Below are positions 59,050 through 64,000 of a DNA stretch of 64,000 nucleotides, piece by piece. Every line of letters starts with the position of its first letter. The stretch's first letter is position 1. Origin of the DNA: an uncultured Bacteroidales bacterium (GTDB lineage: Bacteria > Bacteroidota > Bacteroidia > Bacteroidales > Bacteroidaceae); assembly GCA_902801485.1 (NCBI GenBank), contig CADCIP010000004.1:1-64000 (forward strand), written 5' to 3'. The translations under genes were made by a program, and so were the position numbers. The notes under the pieces are model-generated. The model did no database searches and had not been told where the DNA came from. It worked only from the letters and a program-made list of their open reading frames with translations.

Positions 59050-60387
59050 ATGAAAGAGAGAATCGTTGTTTTAGGTGCAGCCGAAAGTGGTGTAGGCGCA
59101 GCTGTTTTGGCGCAGAAGAAAGGTTTTGATGTCTTTGTCAGCGACATGGGGACCATAAAGCCAGAATACAAGAGTATGCTGGAGCAATACGCTATCGAAT
59201 GGGAAGAAGGACATCATACAGAAGAAAAAATCCTGAATGCAAAGGAAATTATCAAGAGTCCGGGCATACCCGAGAATGCTCCCATGATTGTTAAAGCCAG
59301 AGAAGCAGGAATTCCCATTATCAACGAGATAGAGTTTGCCGGAAGATACACCCATGCCAAGATGATTTGTATTACTGGCTCTAACGGCAAAACCACAACC
59401 ACAAGCCTCATCTATCACATCTTTAAGAATGCCGGTTACAACGTAGGGCTGGCAGGCAACATAGGAAGAAGTTTGGCACTCCAGATTGCGGAAGGCAAAG
59501 AATATGATTACTATATTATAGAGTTGAGCAGCTTCCAACTCGACAACATGTATAAGTTCCGCGCTAACATTGCAGTTCTGCTGAACATCACCCCAGACCA
59601 TCTGGATCGATATAACAACAGCATGCAGGAATACACAAATGCCAAGATGCGTATTCTGCAGAACCAGACCGAGGATGATGCTTTCGTGTACTGGGCCGAT
59701 GACCCAATCATTGCAAAGGAACTGAAAAAATACGGTATAAAGTCACAGTTGTGTCCCTTCAGCATCCTAAAGAAAAACGGCATGATCGGCTATATTAACG
59801 ACGGCCATTATGTAATCGAGCGCCCCACCCCATTCAATATGGAACAGGAAAGTCTGAGCCTGCATGGTAAACACAACATGTACAACAGCCTGGCTGCCGG
59901 AATTGCAGCTCACCTGAGCGGTATCAAAGACGAAACATTGAGACAGAGTTTGGGAGACTTTGAAGGTGTAGAGCACAGGCTGGAGAAAGTGGCTCGTGTC
60001 GGCGGTGTACAGTACATAAACGATTCAAAAGCGACAAATGTAGATGCCTGCTGGTATGCCCTGGAGAGTATGACAACTCCTACCATACTTATTATAGGCG
60101 GAAAAGACAAAGGAAACGACTATAATGCCATCAAGGATCTGGTGAAGAAAAAATGTGCCGGATTGGTCTTCCTGGGCGCCGACAACACAAAGTTACACAA
60201 CTTCTTCGACAATATGGGAATACCCATTGCTGACACACACAGCATGAAGGACTGCGTGGCAGAATGTGTAAAAATGGCAAAACCGGGTTATACTGTACTA
60301 TTGAGTCCCTGCTGTGCAAGCTTTGACCTCTTCAAGAATATGGAAGACCGGGGCGAACAATTCAAAGAACTGGTAAGGGCGTTGTGA
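59050..60387 (+). CDS. murD: UDP-MurNAc-L-Ala:D-Glu ligase
   Basis: A 445-aa Mur ligase with the N-terminal Rossmann-like UDP domain (IVVLGAAESGVGAAVLAQKKG), the ATP loop CITGSNGKTTTTSLIYHIF (about 112-130), ELSSFQLD and NITPDHLDRY in the central domain, and NDSKATNVDACWYAL plus LSPCCASFDLFKNMEDRG in the C-terminal domain. Complete and in the normal order of the cluster. Confidence 0.95.
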   Translation: MKERIVVLGAAESGVGAAVLAQKKGFDVFVSDMGTIKPEYKSMLEQYAIEWEEGHHTEEKILNAKEIIKSPGIPENAPMIVKAREAGIPIINEIEFAGRYTHAKMICITGSNGKTTTTSLIYHIFKNAGYNVGLAGNIGRSLALQIAEGKEYDYYIIELSSFQLDNMYKFRANIAVLLNITPDHLDRYNNSMQEYTNAKMRILQNQTEDDAFVYWADDPIIAKELKKYGIKSQLCPFSILKKNGMIGYINDGHYVIERPTPFNMEQESLSLHGKHNMYNSLAAGIAAHLSGIKDETLRQSLGDFEGVEHRLEKVARVGGVQYINDSKATNVDACWYALESMTTPTILIIGGKDKGNDYNAIKDLVKKKCAGLVFLGADNTKLHNFFDNMGIPIADTHSMKDCVAECVKMAKPGYTVLLSPCCASFDLFKNMEDRGEQFKELVRAL

Positions 60388-60425
60388 GTTGTGAGTTGAG
60401 AGTGGCGAGTTTAAAGTTTAAAGTG
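60384..60425. repeat. Heptamer tract murD-ftsW
   Basis: GTGAGTT twice, GAGAGTG, GCGAGTT, TAAAGTT and TAAAGTG. The murD stop TGA is part of the first unit, and the tract ends 7 nt before the ftsW ATG. Confidence 0.9.
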
Positions 60426-60432
60426 ACAATAT

Positions 60433-61614
60433 ATGACACTGAGCAATCTTAAAGAAAAAAGCTGGATGCAAGGCGATACGGTAATATGGATGGTATTCCT
60501 AATTCTGTGCATGATTTCCGTAATTGAAGTTTACAGTGCAACAAGTACTATGACTTATTCAAACGGGCACTACTGGGACCCGGTATTACGTCATAGTGCA
60601 TTTCTGGGAATTGGAATAATCTTTGCCTGGCTCATAACACAGGTATCGTGCAATTGGTTTAAACTGGCATCGCTTGTTGTGCTGGCAATTTCCATTCTGT
60701 TGCTGATTGTCGTATTGTTTACAACCAAAATAAATGGCGGCGCACGTTGGCTTGAGATAGGAAGAATATCTTTTCAACCTTCCGAATTGGCCAAGATGGG
60801 CCTAATAGGTTTCACCGCATTCGTACTTTCTACCTCCAGGGACGAGAAGGGAGCCTCCAAGATAGGTACCAGATGGGTGATGGGTATTACCGGATTCGTT
60901 TTACTCCTTATAGCAACGGAGAACCTCTCTACTGCTATCATCATAGGCGCCACTATATTCGGCATACTGTTCTATGCACAGGCACCCAAGAAATACCTGG
61001 CAGTCATCGTTGGCTTGGGAATGGCTGTACTTATCCTGGGAGGCACAGCAGTCTATACCCTGTCGAAGTCTGAGACTATGATGGAGAAGATGTCCCAGGG
61101 TCCCTTGCATCGCATCCCCACATGGGTTCACCGACTGACTACGAACAATACCATCCCTGAGGATCCCAATAAATATCTTCTGACAGAAAATATACAAGTA
61201 ACCCATGCCAACATTGCCATAGCCACATGCGGCATCATTGGCAAAGGACCTGGCAATTCCGTACAGCGTGACTATCTGCCACAGGCCTATTCCGACTTTA
61301 TTTATGCCATCATCATAGAAGAGACCGGAGTCTTTGGCTTGTTTGGCGTTATGTTCCTGTACTTACTGCTGATGTGGCAGTCGATGAAGATTGCCAGCAG
61401 GTGCAAGTCGAGGTTCCCGTCGTATCTGGTTATGGGACTGGCACTAATGATAGTGATTCAGGCTATGGTAAACATGGCTGTTGCAACGGGAGCCTTCCCT
61501 GTTACAGGACAACCGCTACCCTTAATCAGCAGGGGCGGAACCAGTACGTTTGTGAACTGTGCCTATTTCGGTATGATTCTAAGTGTAAGCAGAACAGCCA
61601 AAAGAAAGGAATAG
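60433..61614 (+). CDS. ftsW: SEDS-family septal glycosyltransferase
   Basis: A 393-aa polytopic membrane protein of the SEDS family, which polymerises glycan strands from lipid II together with FtsI. About ten helices, with the conserved blocks NGGARWLEIGRISFQPSELAK (about 96-116), GPGNSVQRDYLPQAYSDFIYAIIIEE (about 270-295) and GQPLPLISRGGTSTF (about 357-371). Position between murD and murG supports FtsW over RodA. Confidence 0.95.
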   Translation: MTLSNLKEKSWMQGDTVIWMVFLILCMISVIEVYSATSTMTYSNGHYWDPVLRHSAFLGIGIIFAWLITQVSCNWFKLASLVVLAISILLLIVVLFTTKINGGARWLEIGRISFQPSELAKMGLIGFTAFVLSTSRDEKGASKIGTRWVMGITGFVLLLIATENLSTAIIIGATIFGILFYAQAPKKYLAVIVGLGMAVLILGGTAVYTLSKSETMMEKMSQGPLHRIPTWVHRLTTNNTIPEDPNKYLLTENIQVTHANIAIATCGIIGKGPGNSVQRDYLPQAYSDFIYAIIIEETGVFGLFGVMFLYLLLMWQSMKIASRCKSRFPSYLVMGLALMIVIQAMVNMAVATGAFPVTGQPLPLISRGGTSTFVNCAYFGMILSVSRTAKRKE

Positions 61615-61641
61615 CATTCTATATAATATATAATAAGGTAT

Positions 61642-62751
61642 ATGGAAGATTTGAGAGTCATAATAAGCGGTGGCGGAACTGGAGGGCATATCTTTCCTGC
61701 AGTAAGTATAGCCAATGCACTGAAAGAGTTGCGTCCCAATGCAGAAATACTCTTCGTTGGGGCAGAGGGTAGAATGGAAATGCAAAAGGTCCCTGCTGCC
61801 GGCTATAAAATTATAGGCTTACCCGTCAGGGGGCTATTACGACCACTATGGAAGCCAGGCAACATAGGCGTGCTGTGGGATTTCCTAAGAAGCAAAAAGG
61901 CAATCAAAAAGACCATACGTCAATTTAAACCACATGTAGCAGTAGGAGTAGGAGGATATGCCAGTTCAGCCACACTGAATGCCGCGTACGAATTAGGCAT
62001 TCCATGCCTGATTCAGGAGCAGAACAGCTTTGCCGGACTGACCAACAAGACATTGGCTAAGAAAGCCAGCAAGATTTGCGTCGCATACGAAGGAATGGAA
62101 CGTTTCTTCCCCAAAGATAAAATTATGCTCACGGGAAATCCTGTACGGCAAAATCTGGTAAACAACAGCATCACAAAAGAAGAAGCTGCTAATGCCTTCA
62201 ACCTTGAGGCCAACCTGCCTACCATACTCCTTGTAGGAGGAAGTCTGGGTGCTCGGACTTTGAATGAGAGCGTTCTCCGGAATCTTGATAAGATAGCACA
62301 AGCTCCTGTTCAGTTTATCTGGCAGACAGGAGGCTACTACAAAGAAACCATCGCTAACGAACTGAAAGGCAAGAATGTGCCCGACAATCTGTATATAACA
62401 GACTTTATCAGCAGAATGGATATGGCATACCGACTGGCCGACCTTGTGATAAGCAGGGCTGGAGCCAGCAGTATCAGCGAACTCTGCCTATTAGGAAAAC
62501 CCAGTATTCTGGTTCCCAGCCCGAATGTAGCAGAAGATCACCAGACACATAACGCTATGGCATTGGTAAACAAACAGGCTGCTTTGTACGTCAAAGATGC
62601 AGACGCGGTAACTGAGCTCATCCCGCTTGCTCTGACAACCGTAGTGGATGCTGACAAGTTGAAAATGCTGGGAAGTAATGCTTACAAAATGGCATACAAG
62701 GATTCTGCACGCGTCATTGCAGAAGAGGTTTTGAAATTAACAAAGAAATAA
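61642..62751 (+). CDS. murG: Lipid II synthase (GlcNAc transferase)
   Basis: A 369-aa GT28-family enzyme at the inner face of the membrane; adds GlcNAc to lipid I. N-terminal glycine loop ISGGGTGGHIFPAVSIA (about 8-24), GVGGYASSATL, and in the C-terminal UDP-GlcNAc domain LVGGSLGARTLNE and ISRAGASSISELCLLGKPSILVPSP (about 272-296). The 27-nt spacer after ftsW is AT-rich. Ends 4 nt before murC. Confidence 0.95.
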   Translation: MEDLRVIISGGGTGGHIFPAVSIANALKELRPNAEILFVGAEGRMEMQKVPAAGYKIIGLPVRGLLRPLWKPGNIGVLWDFLRSKKAIKKTIRQFKPHVAVGVGGYASSATLNAAYELGIPCLIQEQNSFAGLTNKTLAKKASKICVAYEGMERFFPKDKIMLTGNPVRQNLVNNSITKEEAANAFNLEANLPTILLVGGSLGARTLNESVLRNLDKIAQAPVQFIWQTGGYYKETIANELKGKNVPDNLYITDFISRMDMAYRLADLVISRAGASSISELCLLGKPSILVPSPNVAEDHQTHNAMALVNKQAALYVKDADAVTELIPLALTTVVDADKLKMLGSNAYKMAYKDSARVIAEEVLKLTKK

Positions 62752-62755
62752 AGAT

Positions 62756-64000
62756 ATGAATCTGAACGATATAAAATCAGTATATTTTGTAGGCATAGGC
62801 GGTATAGGAATGAGCGCCATTGCCAGATATTTCCTGCATAAAGGCATGACCGTCGGTGGATACGACAAGACACCCAGCGACCTGACCAAAAAGCTACAGG
62901 AAGAAGGCGCCAATATTCACTACACAGAAGATGTAGAGCAGATACCTGCAGAATGCAAGAACGCTGACTCAACTCTTGTTATCTATACACCAGCTATACC
63001 AGCCGAGCACAAGGAACTGGTATTCTTCCGCAAGAACGGATTCGAGATACAGAAACGCGCTCAGGTTCTGGGTACACTTACCCGTTCGCTGAAAGGACTC
63101 TGTGTCGCAGGCACTCATGGTAAGACTACCACCAGTAGTATGGCAGCACATCTGCTACATCAGAGCCATGTGGACTGCAACGCTTTCCTGGGCGGAATTA
63201 CCAAGAACTACGGTACTAACTACATCATCAGCAAAGAGAGTCCTTACGTAGTGATAGAGGCAGATGAGTTCGACCGCAGTTTCCATTGGCTCACCCCCTT
63301 TGCCAGTGTTATCACTGCCACAGATGCAGACCATTTAGATATCTATGGAACAGAAGAGGCCTATCTGGAAAGTTTCAGCAAATACAGCAGCCTCATCCAA
63401 CCAGGCGGGTTCCTGATTCTACACACAGGATTAAAGATGATCCCCCGTACACAAGAGGGAGTTACCACCTATACCTATAGCCGTGAAGAAGGCGACTTCC
63501 ATGCCGAGAATGTAACGATTGGCAATGGAGAAATCTCCTTCGACTTGATATCACCTTTTGGGAATATCAAAGACATCAAATTAGGTGTACCCGTAAGTGT
63601 GAATATCGAAAACGGAATAGCTGCTATGGCACTTGCGCAGATTGCAGGTGCAAACGAAGAAGAAATCCGCAAAGGAATGGAAACCTTCGGTGGCGTGGAC
63701 CGAAGATTTGATTTTCGACTGAAAACAGGCAAGATGGTATATCTAAGCGATTATGCCCATCATCCGGAAGAGATTCGGCAGAGCCTGCTAAGCATCAGGC
63801 AACTTTATGAAGGAAAAAAAATAAAAGTAATATTTCAACCTCATTTGTACACAAGAACAAGAGACTTCTATCGCGAGTTTGCAGATGCGCTCTCTTTGCT
63901 GGATGATGTAACCATAGTTGACATCTATCCAGCAAGAGAAGCACCTATCCCTGGAGTAACCAGCGCACTTATCTATGACAACTTGCGTTCCGGGGTAAAA
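62756..64000 (+). CDS. murC: UDP-MurNAc:L-alanine ligase, cut by the window end
   Basis: The first 415 codons of MurC run to the right edge without a stop. N-terminal VYFVGIGGIGMSAIARYFL (Rossmann), ATP loop GTHGKTTTSSM (G122-K123-T124), VIEADEFDRSF, TATDADHLDIYG, and in the C-terminal domain LSDYAHHPEEIRQSL and FQPHLYTRTRDF. It adds L-alanine, the first amino acid of the stem peptide. The family is usually about 460 residues, so about 50 codons lie beyond the window; ftsQ, ftsA and ftsZ would be expected next. Confidence 0.95.
   Translation, partial: MNLNDIKSVYFVGIGGIGMSAIARYFLHKGMTVGGYDKTPSDLTKKLQEEGANIHYTEDVEQIPAECKNADSTLVIYTPAIPAEHKELVFFRKNGFEIQKRAQVLGTLTRSLKGLCVAGTHGKTTTSSMAAHLLHQSHVDCNAFLGGITKNYGTNYIISKESPYVVIEADEFDRSFHWLTPFASVITATDADHLDIYGTEEAYLESFSKYSSLIQPGGFLILHTGLKMIPRTQEGVTTYTYSREEGDFHAENVTIGNGEISFDLISPFGNIKDIKLGVPVSVNIENGIAAMALAQIAGANEEEIRKGMETFGGVDRRFDFRLKTGKMVYLSDYAHHPEEIRQSLLSIRQLYEGKKIKVIFQPHLYTRTRDFYREFADALSLLDDVTIVDIYPAREAPIPGVTSALIYDNLRSGVK

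Noticed and set aside
57665-60425. Telomere-like repeats (GGATTAG resembles eukaryotic units)
   Set aside because: The likeness is limited to one tract, the unit differs at every site, and the positions are internal gene spacers.
1-64000. tRNA or rRNA genes, IS elements, prophage
   Set aside because: No cloverleaf-like sequence, no transposase or integrase motifs and no terminal inverted repeats were found by eye.

Overview
The window reads as chromosomal DNA of a Bacteroidota bacterium of the Prevotella/Bacteroides group, most likely Prevotellaceae. The support is: promoters of the Bacteroidota type (-7 box TAnnTTTG, several with a -33 TTTG 19-20 nt upstream); a division/cell-wall (dcw) cluster that runs murE-mraY without murF; a glycine-lipid acyltransferase pair; many secreted proteins ending in the short tail '(I/F)YDL.GR+ ... 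KG(I/L)YI..GKK'; and families nearly confined to Bacteroidales (DUF4493, PCMD, DUF4292, DUF4105, fimbrillin). No rRNA, tRNA, IS element, phage or CRISPR array was seen.

Layout. (1) 1-4.4 kb is an eroded stretch: a long heptamer repeat tract, one intact secreted protein, a signal-peptide-only stub with its own promoter, a GT2 glycosyltransferase, a mini-gene in which a signal peptide is joined directly to a sorting-type tail, and a 5'-truncated TPR/HTH regulator. (2) 4.5-9.3 kb (minus): two tandem NSS sodium symporters, a helix-hairpin-helix protein and an EamA transporter. (3) 9.3-15.3 kb: a VanZ-ThuA fusion, a CYTH phosphatase, a 45-aa membrane peptide, prfB, an acyl-CoA ligase and, divergently, an M20 deacylase. 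(4) 15.4-23.6 kb (minus): one long operon from a near-consensus promoter at 23.6 kb: small exported protein, glsA, glsB, dgt, dut, TPR protein, DUF4292 lipoprotein, EnvC-like protein. (5) 23.7-24.8 kb: a membrane AraC-type regulator ending at a hairpin terminator. (6) 24.8-30.9 kb (minus): PCMD lipoprotein, OMP barrel, calycin-like protein, DUF4105 protein, Big2/PCMD-like secreted protein and a 51-aa peptide. (7) 31.2-50.8 kb (minus): about 19.5 kb of almost gapless, overlapping genes for lipoproteins and surface proteins: nine DUF4493 proteins (one with a PCMD domain, one with a shared C-terminal module), a fimbrillin-type protein with the same module, another PCMD protein, an OMP barrel and a 1717-aa Ig-like adhesin. 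(8) 51.2-51.9 kb: cyclophilin. (9) 52.1 kb to the right edge (plus): mraZ-rsmH-ftsL-ftsI-murE-mraY-murD-ftsW-murG-murC, with murC cut by the window end.

How the parts fit. Region 7 looks like one surface-structure locus. The gene order, the lipoboxes, a TR(A/S) motif 25-36 residues after each lipid cysteine, modules shared between anchors, barrel partners and a terminal giant adhesin suggest a multi-subunit surface fibre or adhesin system. It is flanked by two 21-22 bp repeat arrays. This is the best candidate for an undescribed system.

A second, non-genic pattern runs through the whole window: spacers between same-strand genes are built of degenerate tandem heptamers (also 6- and 9-mers) that start at or within a few bases of the preceding stop codon. 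The same heptamers occur inside two coding sequences at the same place in the C-terminal tail.
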